From positions 1 to 6,189 of the forward strand of contig CALGOD010000426.1 in the NCBI GenBank assembly GCA_937957845.1: a stretch of 6,189 nucleotides of DNA, given 5' to 3'. Positions 1-6,189 of the stretch are shown piece after piece (the first letter of the stretch is position 1; every line of letters starts with the position of its first letter). This DNA comes from an uncultured Nocardiopsis sp. Lineage in GTDB: Bacteria; Actinomycetota; Actinomycetes; Streptosporangiales; Streptosporangiaceae. A program made the translations under genes and the position numbers. A model generated the notes under the pieces. It saw only the letters and a list, made by a program, of their open reading frames with translations, had not been told where the DNA came from and made no database searches.

Positions 1-3
1 AGA

Positions 4-37
4 GGGCGGACGGGGACCGCCACGGCCCCGCCCGCCC
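4..37 (-). terminator. Possible U-less hairpin terminator after the VWA gene
   Basis: Three bases past the TGA of the VWA gene begins an imperfect, almost all-GC inverted repeat. The inner arms are cggggacc at 11-18 and ggccccg at 24-30, around a five-base loop, with one bulged A. Outer arms at 4-9 and 31-37 extend the stem, with a second bulged A at 10 and a bulged C at 33. No U-tract follows on the transcribed strand before the window ends. Many actinobacterial terminators are thought to lack one, so termination is plausible. In DNA this GC-rich such a repeat could also be chance. Confidence 0.4.
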
Positions 38-40
38 CGA

Positions 41-1201
41 TCAGGCGTCCTGGTGCTCATCGACCCAGGACGTGAGGGGCTCCCCCTGGATGGCCGCCGC
101 CATCAGCTCGGGGAAGACGTCCGGAGTGCACGCGAACGCCGGCACGCCCATCTCCGCGAGCGCCGCCGCGTTCTGCCGATCGTAGAACGGCGCGCCCTCG
201 TCCGACAGCGCCAGCAGCACCACGACCTGGACCCCGGCGGCCCGCATCGCCGCCACCCTCCTCAACATCTCCGCTCGGACACCGCCCTCGCACAGGTCGC
301 TGACCAGCACGAAGATCGAGTCGTTCGGTCTGGTGATCAACCCCTGGCAGTAGGCGACGGCCTTGTTGATGTGCGTGCCCCCGCCCAACTGGGTGCCGAA
401 CAGCACCTCCACCGGGTCGGTCAGCTGCTCGGTCAGGTCCACCACGGCGGTGTCGAACACGACCAGGGACGTGCGCAGGGTCTTCATGGAGGCCAGGACC
501 GCGCCGAACACGCTCGCGTAGACCACCGAGGGGGCCATCGAACCGCTCTGGTCGATGGCCAGCACCACGTCCTTGTGCACCCCGCGACTGCGCCGTCCGT
601 AGCCCACCAGGGTCTGCGGCACGATCGTGCCCTGCTCGGGCAGGTAGTGGGCCAGGTTCCGGCGGATGGTCGCGTTCCAGTCGATGTCGGCCACCCGGCG
701 TGGTCGGTGGGTGCGCACCGATCTGTCGATCGCCCCCTGCACCAGCGACCTGGTCCGCTGCGCCACTCGACGCTCCAGCTCCTCCACCACCCGGCGTACC
801 ACCGCGCGGGCGGACTCGCGGGCCTGGTCGGGCATCACCCGGTTGAGGGACAGCAGTGTTCCCACCAGGTGCACGTCCGGTTCGACGGCCTCCATCATCT
901 CCGGTTCCAGCAGGAGCCGATGCAGGCCCAACCGGTCCATGGCGTCCTTCTGCATCACCCGCACCACGGAGGACGGGAAGTACTCCCGAATGTCGCCCAG
1001 CCAGCGCGCCACCCGGGGCGCCGAGCCGCCCAGGCCGGCGCCGCGTCGGCCTCCGGGGCCGGACTCGCGGGCCTCCCGGTCGTACAGCGCCTCCAGCGCG
1101 CCGTCCATCCCCTGGTCGGCGGCACTGAGCCCCGAGGAGCACCGTGCCTCCCGGCCCAGGACCAAGCGCCAGCGGCGTTCCCGCTCGTCCACGGTGCTCA
1201 T
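41..1201 (-). CDS. VWA domain protein (MoxR partner, CoxE-like)
   Basis: This 386-residue protein has a helical N-terminal half and a C-terminal von Willebrand factor A domain (about 211-370). The metal-ion-dependent adhesion site is intact: DQSGS (Asp217, Ser219, Ser221), Thr276 in GGGTHI, and Asp302 in VLVSDL. It should therefore bind a divalent cation and contact a protein ligand. A Gly/Arg/Ser-rich linker at 47-60 and a charged helical stretch at about 126-165 precede the domain. There is no signal peptide or transmembrane helix, so it is cytoplasmic, unlike membrane-anchored BatA/BatB-type VWA proteins. The architecture resembles CoxE/ViaA-type partners of MoxR ATPases, which link the ring to its client. 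The ATG overlaps the preceding TGA as ATGA, with AAGGAAGGAA six bases upstream, indicating translational coupling. It is the last gene visible in the operon and is followed by a GC-rich hairpin. The VWA assignment is secure; the client is unknown. Confidence 0.96.
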   Translation of the reverse strand: MSTVDERERRWRLVLGREARCSSGLSAADQGMDGALEALYDREARESGPGGRRGAGLGGSAPRVARWLGDIREYFPSSVVRVMQKDAMDRLGLHRLLLEPEMMEAVEPDVHLVGTLLSLNRVMPDQARESARAVVRRVVEELERRVAQRTRSLVQGAIDRSVRTHRPRRVADIDWNATIRRNLAHYLPEQGTIVPQTLVGYGRRSRGVHKDVVLAIDQSGSMAPSVVYASVFGAVLASMKTLRTSLVVFDTAVVDLTEQLTDPVEVLFGTQLGGGTHINKAVAYCQGLITRPNDSIFVLVSDLCEGGVRAEMLRRVAAMRAAGVQVVVLLALSDEGAPFYDRQNAAALAEMGVPAFACTPDVFPELMAAAIQGEPLTSWVDEHQDA

Positions 1202-3516
1202 CCGCGGTTCCTTCCTTCGGTGAGGATGGCCAGCGCGGTGGCCAGGGCCGGTGCCGCGCGTTCGGTGTCCACGTCGACGCGGACGGGGGTCGTGTGGTCG
1301 ACGGCCGGGGCCGATCCCAGCCGTAGTGCCGCGGCGCCGATCTCCCGACGTTCGGGACCGTCGAAGGCCCCGAAGGTGCGCCGCAGGAGCGGCAGTACGG
1401 CGGTGAAACGCTCCTCGGGCAGGCCGAGCAACCAGGTGTCGATCAGACCGAGCAGGCGCTGGTCGTGCACCAGGATCAGACCACTGCCCTGGAGGAAGCC
1501 CTCAAGCCAGGCGGAGGCCCCCGCGGCGTCGACTCCCGGTGACATCGCCAGGCCGAGGCGACGGCGCAGTTCGTCCGCCTCCAACAGGCCGGCGTCCGAC
1601 AGTATCCGGTTGATCCGTCCGGCGATCCGCCCCGGAAGGGTGTCGCGTCCGGCCAGGGAGACCAGTGCCGTGTTCCAGTCCCGCACGGCCTCACCTCCCA
1701 GCAGCGCGGCGGCGGTGTGCGTGGCGTCGATCCGCTTGACGAACGCCGCCGCCGCGTCGTCGTCCAGCCCGTGCACCGCCGGGGCCAGTCCGGCGCACAC
1801 GCGCCGCAGGATCTGCTCGGCGACGGTGCGCAGGTGCGCGCCGTCGGTGCCGCGCACGTCCCCGTACCGGGTGGAGCGGGCCAGTGGGGGCAGCGCCGCC
1901 ATCAGGTGGGTGATGTCGCCGTCGGTGGCCGCGCGGTCGGTGAGCACGGACAGCACCTGGGGCAGTGCCCGATCCAGTTCGGCGAACAGGCACCGCTCGG
2001 TGAGCGAGGTCAGCTCCGGCAGGTCCGCGGCTGCGGCGAGGTCGACCGCCCTGGCCGTGGCGGCCGAGGCCACGGTGGTGCCCCACCGGGAGGCCTCGAT
2101 CAACGCCACGTCCATGTCCGGGTCCCAGCGCAGCCGCCAGGACTCCCGGAAGGTGCCCTTGTTGCCCGTGTCCGACCTGCGGGGAACGCCCCACTCCACG
2201 CCGAGCATCCGCAGCCGGTGCAGCAGTACCCCGCGTTCGCGCTGGGCGTCCTTGCGCAGGTCCAGGTCGAGGTCGCGGGTGACGGCCTCGGGTTTGAGCC
2301 GCAACCGCTTCTGGGCCGCGATGAGGTCACGCTGGAGGGGGACCATGGGGGTGGACGGGGGTACCGAACCCAGCCGTTCACCGATCGCCATCCGGGAGTG
2401 GACGAGGGCCGCCCGGACGGGTTCGCCCTCACAGAGGACGGCGGTGAGCGCCTCGGAGACCTCCTCCAGTCCGGCGAGCGGGCGTCCGCGCAGCACGGCG
2501 AGGCTCTCGGCCAGCCGTACTCCCTCGATGACGTGGGAGGAGGACACGGACTGTCCCTCCTCGCGCAGCATCCTGGCGGCGTCGGTCAGCCAGCGGTGCA
2601 CCGGCAGGTCGGGGGCGGTGAACAGGTGGTGGTACCAGCCGGGTGCGGCCACACCCGCGCCGTAGCCGCTCGCCGTGGCCAGACGTCCGTGGGTCCAGGG
2701 CACCCAGGTGGCGGTGACCTTCACCTTGGGCAGACCCTTGAGCAGCGCGGTGTCGTCCTTGATCGGGTGGTCGGACACGTCGCGCAGGGCGGGGGCGTGC
2801 CAGGCGCCGCAGACCACGGCGACCCTTTCGTGCCCCTCCTTGAGCACGGCGCGCAGCGTCTGGCGCATGTACGCCTCCCGACGCGCCTCCCTGCCTCGCA
2901 CGGGACCGGACTCGGCACGGACGGCGGCCATGGCGTCGGCGATCGCGGGGAACGGGGAGGGTTCGCCGTCGCCGCGTTGCTCGATGACGTCGTCCCACCA
3001 GCGTTCGGCGTCGTCGTAACCGGCGGCCTCGGCCAGGACTCCGAGGGGGTCCAGCCGGACACGTTCGGGCTCGCCGACCTCGCCGTCGTCCGCACCCTCC
3101 TTCACCGCGTCCTCGTTCTCGACGTGCCGTTCCTCGGCCGTCCGCTCGGCGATGGTGTGCGCGGCGGGCAGGTCGCAAAAGCGCACCGGGACACCGGTGG
3201 TCACCGCGTAGCGCAGCGCCTCCCATTCGGGGGAGAAGGTGGCGAAGGGCCAGAACGCCCACCTGTCCCTCGCGTCCCCCTCCGTCGCGGACTCCTTGCC
3301 GCCCTTGGGGGTGTCGGCGTAGACGAGCAGCGCCACCGGCGGTTCCAGTTCGCCCACCAGGCCGGTGAGCGCGTCCGCCTCCGGTGGTCCCTCGATCAGC
3401 ACGGCGTCGGGCTTGATCTCCTCCAAGGCCGCCCGGACGGCTCGGGCCGATCCGGGGCCGTGGTGTCGTACGCCGAGGACGTGCAGTCCGCTCGTGTCCA
3501 GTCGGGGTCGGGCCAT
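1198..3516 (-). CDS. DUF5682 family protein, putative TraB/TIKI/EreA-like hydrolase domain with long helical C-terminus
   Basis: This 772-residue protein matches the DUF5682 family as I recognise it. The N-terminal 290 residues show a pattern like the TraB/TIKI/EreA/ChaN superfamily of putative metal-dependent hydrolases: GVRHHGPG (15-22, His18 and His19), a strand ending in LIEGPPEAD (40-48, Glu42), RFCDLP (112-117, Asp115), and CGAWHAPAL (236-244, His240), which resembles the second GxxH motif of that superfamily. SGYGAGVAAPGWYHHLF (283-299) looks like a further conserved stretch. An acidic, probably disordered segment lies at 126-152. Residues 300-772 are mostly helical with no recognised catalytic motif and may bind partners. 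I chose the ATG at 3516 although the frame stays open 28 codons further upstream: this start has GAGGTG eight bases before it and overlaps the ATPase stop by one base, while the extension lies inside the ATPase coding region and is Arg/Gly-rich. The stop overlaps the VWA start by four bases. Enzymatic activity is inferred; no membrane or secretion signal is seen. Confidence 0.86.
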   Translation of the reverse strand: MARPRLDTSGLHVLGVRHHGPGSARAVRAALEEIKPDAVLIEGPPEADALTGLVGELEPPVALLVYADTPKGGKESATEGDARDRWAFWPFATFSPEWEALRYAVTTGVPVRFCDLPAAHTIAERTAEERHVENEDAVKEGADDGEVGEPERVRLDPLGVLAEAAGYDDAERWWDDVIEQRGDGEPSPFPAIADAMAAVRAESGPVRGREARREAYMRQTLRAVLKEGHERVAVVCGAWHAPALRDVSDHPIKDDTALLKGLPKVKVTATWVPWTHGRLATASGYGAGVAAPGWYHHLFTAPDLPVHRWLTDAARMLREEGQSVSSSHVIEGVRLAESLAVLRGRPLAGLEEVSEALTAVLCEGEPVRAALVHSRMAIGERLGSVPPSTPMVPLQRDLIAAQKRLRLKPEAVTRDLDLDLRKDAQRERGVLLHRLRMLGVEWGVPRRSDTGNKGTFRESWRLRWDPDMDVALIEASRWGTTVASAATARAVDLAAAADLPELTSLTERCLFAELDRALPQVLSVLTDRAATDGDITHLMAALPPLARSTRYGDVRGTDGAHLRTVAEQILRRVCAGLAPAVHGLDDDAAAAFVKRIDATHTAAALLGGEAVRDWNTALVSLAGRDTLPGRIAGRINRILSDAGLLEADELRRRLGLAMSPGVDAAGASAWLEGFLQGSGLILVHDQRLLGLIDTWLLGLPEERFTAVLPLLRRTFGAFDGPERREIGAAALRLGSAPAVDHTTPVRVDVDTERAAPALATALAILTEGRNRG
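1208..1217 (-). promoter_or_regulatory. Shine-Dalgarno for the VWA gene
   Basis: A purine-rich AAGGAAGGAA lies six bases before the ATG at 1201, inside the last codons of the DUF5682 gene (Glu-Gly-Arg-Asn). With the four-base ATGA overlap it indicates coupled translation of the two proteins. Confidence 0.8.
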
Positions 3517-4631
3517 CAGGCGCCCACCTCGCGGCAGGCGCGGTAGAAGTCGCCCCAGCCCTCGCGACCGCGGACGACGGTCTCCAGGTACTCGCGCCAC
3601 ACCACACCGTCGGAGACCCGGTCCTGGACGACGGCGCCCTGGATGCCGGCCGCCACGTCGGCGGGCCGCAGCCGCCCGTCGCCGAAGTGCGCGGCCAGCG
3701 CGATCCCGCTGGTGATCACCGAGATCGCCTCGGCGGTGCTCAGCGTTCCGCTGGGCGACTTGACCTTGGTGCCGTCGTCCTCGGTCACCCCCGAGCGCAG
3801 TTCTCGGAAGACCGTGACCACCCGCTGGATCTCGGTGAGGCTGGTGGGCACCTCCGGCAGTTCCAGGGAGCGGCCGAGCTGCTCCACGCGCTGGGTGACG
3901 ATGCGCACCTCGTCCTCGGCGCTGTCGGGCACCGGCAGCACCACGGTGTTGAACCGGCGACGCAGGGCGCTGGAGAGGTCGTTGACGCCCCGGTCCCGGT
4001 CGTTGGCGGTGGCGATGATGTTGAACCCGCGCTGGGCCTGCACCTCGATGCCCAGCTCCGCCACGGGCAGGGCCTTCTCCGAGAGCACGGTGATGAGTCC
4101 GTCCTGCACGTCGGAGGGCATGCGCGTGAGCTCCTCGATACGGCCGATGCTCCCCCGCGCCATGGCGGTCATCACCGGGCTGGGCACGAGGGCGGCCTCG
4201 GAGGGTCCTTCGGCGAGCAGCCTGGCGTAGTTCCAGCCGTAGCGGACGGCCTCCTCCGAGGTTCCCGCCGTGCCCTGGACGAGCAGGGTGGAGTCACCGG
4301 AGATCGCGGCGGCCAGGTGCTCGGACAGCCAGGTCTTGGCCGTGCCGGGGACACCGATGAGCAGCAGTGCCCGGTCGGTGGGCAGGGGGGCCGCGGCGGC
4401 CCCCACGATGCGGCGCGCGCCGATGTACGTGGGGGTGATCTCGGTGCCGTCGTCCAGGGTGGTGCCCAGCAGGTACTGGGTGACCGCCCAGGGGGAGAGC
4501 CGCCAGCCGGGGGGACGCTGACGGTCGTCGACCTTGGCCAGCGCCTCGATCTCGGTGGCGTAGGTCTGTTCCGCGTGCGGGCGCAGGGCCTGGGCCGCGT
4601 CGGTGCGGAGGGAGGGTGCGGAGGGGGTCAA
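3516..4631 (-). CDS. MoxR-type AAA+ ATPase
   Basis: This 371-residue AAA+ ATPase of the MoxR group is expected to form a ring that uses ATP hydrolysis to remodel a client protein together with a VWA partner. Walker A is GVPGTAKT (residues 93-100), in the GxPGxAKT form usual for MoxR proteins. The Walker B position reads GRIEEL (163-168), with Glu-Glu where Asp-Glu is usual. Sensor 1 is the Asn of IIATAND (Asn210), and the arginine-finger region is LRRRF (223-227). The sensor 2 region around SGTLSTAEAI (294-303) lacks the usual arginine. Length fits a single AAA+ module with a lid and a short N-terminal extension (about 1-85). The start codon is TTG: it abuts the TAG of the upstream gene and has a perfect AAGGAG six bases before it, and no in-frame ATG or GTG follows nearby. 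The stop overlaps the next ATG by one base (TGATG). The ATPase identity is secure; its client is inferred to be a neighbour's product. Confidence 0.97.
   Translation of the reverse strand: MTPSAPSLRTDAAQALRPHAEQTYATEIEALAKVDDRQRPPGWRLSPWAVTQYLLGTTLDDGTEITPTYIGARRIVGAAAAPLPTDRALLLIGVPGTAKTWLSEHLAAAISGDSTLLVQGTAGTSEEAVRYGWNYARLLAEGPSEAALVPSPVMTAMARGSIGRIEELTRMPSDVQDGLITVLSEKALPVAELGIEVQAQRGFNIIATANDRDRGVNDLSSALRRRFNTVVLPVPDSAEDEVRIVTQRVEQLGRSLELPEVPTSLTEIQRVVTVFRELRSGVTEDDGTKVKSPSGTLSTAEAISVITSGIALAAHFGDGRLRPADVAAGIQGAVVQDRVSDGVVWREYLETVVRGREGWGDFYRACREVGA
3525..3530 (-). promoter_or_regulatory. Shine-Dalgarno for the DUF5682 gene
   Basis: GAGGTG lies eight bases before the ATG at 3516, inside the last codons of the ATPase gene (Glu-Val of REVGA). 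Together with the TGATG stop/start overlap it supports the start at 3516 over the longer open frame reaching 3600. Confidence 0.8.
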
Positions 4632-6173
4632 CTAAAGCTCCTTGTGCATGTCGTGACGGAAGCGGAGGGTGTCCCGGAGGTGGAGGTAGGCGTCGGCCGC
4701 GAAGTCGTCGAAGGGAGGCTGAGGGTCCAGGTCGGCGACGTGTGCGGGGGGCATGCGCAGGGCGGCGACCTCACAGACCAGCTGATAGCCCGCGTGGTCG
4801 TTCCCGCGCCGTGGGGCGCGCAGGCGCCGCAGGACCTCCGCGGACAGCTCCGCCGACCAGGGGCCCCGGGTGGCCTGGAGTAGCTCGCCGTAGCGATGGA
4901 TCGAGTCCGTCCTGGTCAGGGCCTCGAGCACGCGCGCGCAGCGCTCCTCCGGAGGCAGCAGGTCCAGCATCCGGTCCAGGCGGAACGGTTCGCGCGCGCG
5001 CACGGGCCGGATCCGGGAGAGGTCCGGACCGAGGACTTCCAGCATGGCCTTGGCCCATGCGGTGTCCTCCTGGACCACGACGGCGTTGACGAGGGCTTCG
5101 AAGAGCCCGGAGGGTTTCGCCGTCTTCTTCGCCGCGGCGGCGGCGACCCCGGCGGGGTCGGTGTCGAGCAGGGCGGTCCACACGTCCAGGGGCGCGTGGG
5201 TGACCAGTGCCCAGACCCGCTCGAACCGCTCGGAGTCGCTCTCGGCCCCTTCGGAGAGGGCGGCCAGGGCGAGGTCGCGGTGGAGGGCGGCGCCGCGCGT
5301 GCCCACCGGGTCCACGCGCAGCGCGCCGTCCTCGCCCAGGCCGGCGTGCTCGCGGACGTGGTCGCGCAGCCGTTGGGCGTGGGCGCCGTCGGGCAGCCGG
5401 TTGAGCAGGGACAGCGCGAGTCCGCGCACGCCGGCGCTGCGATCGTCGAGCGCCTTGTCGAGGAAGTCCTCGTCCGCGGGTCCCAGACCGGTGGCGAACG
5501 TCTCCAGGAGGCGACGACGCAGCTCGGCCCTGGCCAGACCCGGCCAGACCGCCATGAGGAGTTCACGCGCGCGGTCGGGGTCGGTGGCGCGTAGGGCGAG
5601 AAGGGCGCGACGCCGTTCGCCCGAGTCGCCGTGTTCCCAGTCGCGCTCACTGAAGCGGTCCTCGGGGGCGGGTTCGTTCCAGACGTAGGACCACGCGGGG
5701 TCGAGGCCGGCCGACCATCGTCCTCGCGTACCGACGACGGCCGCGAGGGCCGGACGCAGGCGACCGTCGCGTACGCCCCGGTCGAGCAGGACGGGGACGC
5801 TGGCGTGCGCGGCCCGCCGTCCGCCGGAGATCACCAGTTCCAACCACTCGGGGAGGAGTTCCGGCTTGTGTTCCAGGATGCGGTTCAGGCGGTCGGTGGC
5901 GGCCTCCCCGACCTCGGGACGGTGGTCCTCGGGGGCAGCGGGGACGGGCGCGACACCGGTCCGGGGAACGTACCCGGCCGCGCGGCGCACGGCGGCCAGG
6001 GCGGCGCGGTCCAACAGGGTGACGGCGTCCTCGTCGCTCCCGGCCCCGGGGACGTCCGGCAGGTCGGGGGTGTGGGGGACTCCGCGTCGGGAGGTGCCGA
6101 CCAGGGCGACCGAGAGCAGGTCGTCCCAGGAGTCCGCGGGGGTCGGGGGTGCGGGGGTGCGCGCGTCGGTCAC
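4632..6173 (-). CDS. DUF5691 family protein, HEAT-like helical-repeat scaffold
   Basis: This is a 513-residue cytoplasmic protein with no signal peptide or membrane segment. It resembles the DUF5691 family, which lies beside MoxR ATPases and VWA proteins in actinobacteria. Near the N-terminus is the motif ALVGTSRRG (residues 23-31), and a GRWSAGLDPAW stretch follows at 151-161; both look like family signatures. Residues about 184-275 form amphipathic helix pairs (RRRALLALRATDPDRA, then DDRSAGVRGLALSLLNRLP) typical of HEAT-like repeats, and the rest is also mostly helical. An Ala/Lys-rich linker lies at 344-353. No catalytic motif is visible, so a scaffold or adaptor role is inferred from fold alone. 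The start is GTG; no other ATG or GTG lies near it in frame, and a weak AAAGG-type Shine-Dalgarno stands about 10 bases upstream. It is the first of four co-directional genes in the window, and its TAG stop directly abuts the ATPase start. Family assignment is fairly sure; function is unknown. Confidence 0.85.
   Translation of the reverse strand: MTDARTPAPPTPADSWDDLLSVALVGTSRRGVPHTPDLPDVPGAGSDEDAVTLLDRAALAAVRRAAGYVPRTGVAPVPAAPEDHRPEVGEAATDRLNRILEHKPELLPEWLELVISGGRRAAHASVPVLLDRGVRDGRLRPALAAVVGTRGRWSAGLDPAWSYVWNEPAPEDRFSERDWEHGDSGERRRALLALRATDPDRARELLMAVWPGLARAELRRRLLETFATGLGPADEDFLDKALDDRSAGVRGLALSLLNRLPDGAHAQRLRDHVREHAGLGEDGALRVDPVGTRGAALHRDLALAALSEGAESDSERFERVWALVTHAPLDVWTALLDTDPAGVAAAAAKKTAKPSGLFEALVNAVVVQEDTAWAKAMLEVLGPDLSRIRPVRAREPFRLDRMLDLLPPEERCARVLEALTRTDSIHRYGELLQATRGPWSAELSAEVLRRLRAPRRGNDHAGYQLVCEVAALRMPPAHVADLDPQPPFDDFAADAYLHLRDTLRFRHDMHKEL
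4638..4643 (-). promoter_or_regulatory. Shine-Dalgarno deciding a TTG start
   Basis: A perfect AAGGAG lies six bases before the TTG at 4631. It also forms the Lys-Glu codons near the end of the DUF5691 gene, whose TAG directly abuts the TTG. This site fixes the otherwise doubtful ATPase start and suggests that ribosomes finishing the upstream gene re-initiate here. Confidence 0.85.
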
Positions 6174-6189
6174 AGGGAGACCGCCTTTC

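Noticed and set aside
53..2665. Long plus-strand open frame of 870 codons antisense to the VWA and DUF5682 genes
   Set aside because: It is a shadow of codon bias in GC-rich minus-strand genes. The product is Arg/Ser/His-rich low-complexity sequence with no recognisable domain, whereas the opposite strand encodes clear VWA and DUF5682 motifs.
1717..3546. Plus-strand open frame of 609 codons antisense to DUF5682
   Set aside because: The translation is rich in Gly, Gln, His and Val without motif or fold signature, and it lies wholly opposite a well-supported gene.
3517..3600. 28-codon N-terminal extension of the DUF5682 gene
   Set aside because: It overlaps the ATPase 3' end, encodes an Arg/Gly-rich stretch unlike the family start, and the downstream ATG has a good Shine-Dalgarno and stop/start overlap.
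3687..4883. Plus-strand open frame of 398 codons antisense to the ATPase and the end of DUF5691
   Set aside because: It has Gly/His/Val low-complexity composition and no domain, and it crosses two real genes with coupled starts.
5109..5157. GC/Ala-rich low-complexity run resembling a repeat tract
   Set aside because: It simply encodes the Ala/Lys linker of DUF5691 (about residues 340-355) and is in frame with the gene.
5527..5551. Near-direct repeat ggccagaccc/ggccagaccg
   Set aside because: Short, and explained by coding of a WPGLARA segment in DUF5691 with GC-biased codons; no further copies are evident.

Overview
The window looks like a chromosomal segment from a high-GC actinobacterium, for example a member of the Streptomycetales or Streptosporangiales. 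The evidence is very high overall GC, G/C-dominated third codon positions, GTG and TTG starts, and Ala/Arg/Gly/Val-rich proteins. This rests on composition and gene content only; the species cannot be fixed.

All coding is on the minus strand, so transcription runs from high to low coordinates. Four complete genes fill almost the whole window: a HEAT-like DUF5691-family protein (4632-6173), a MoxR-type AAA+ ATPase (3516-4631), a DUF5682-family protein with a TraB/TIKI/EreA/ChaN-like motif pattern (1198-3516), and a von Willebrand factor A (VWA) domain protein with an intact MIDAS (41-1201). The junctions are extremely tight: 0 bp between the first two, a 1-bp TGATG overlap, then a 4-bp ATGA overlap. 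Each internal start has a Shine-Dalgarno sequence inside the last codons of the gene before it. This is a translationally coupled operon. The first 40 bases hold a GC-rich inverted repeat just past the last stop codon, a possible terminator without a U-tract. The last 16 bases hold only the leader of the DUF5691 gene. There is no gene-free stretch over 300 bases, and I see no RNA gene, mobile element, CRISPR array or promoter.

MoxR ATPases paired with VWA proteins usually act as a remodelling or metal-insertion machine on a client protein (RavA-ViaA, NorQ-NorD, CbbQ-CbbO). The two co-encoded proteins are the obvious candidates for client and adaptor. DUF5682 carries conserved-looking His/Glu motifs suggesting a metal-dependent hydrolase domain, and DUF5691 looks like a helical-repeat scaffold. 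The cassette is recognisable as a recurring actinobacterial neighbourhood, but to my knowledge its biochemical role has not been established. It is the best candidate here for an undescribed system.
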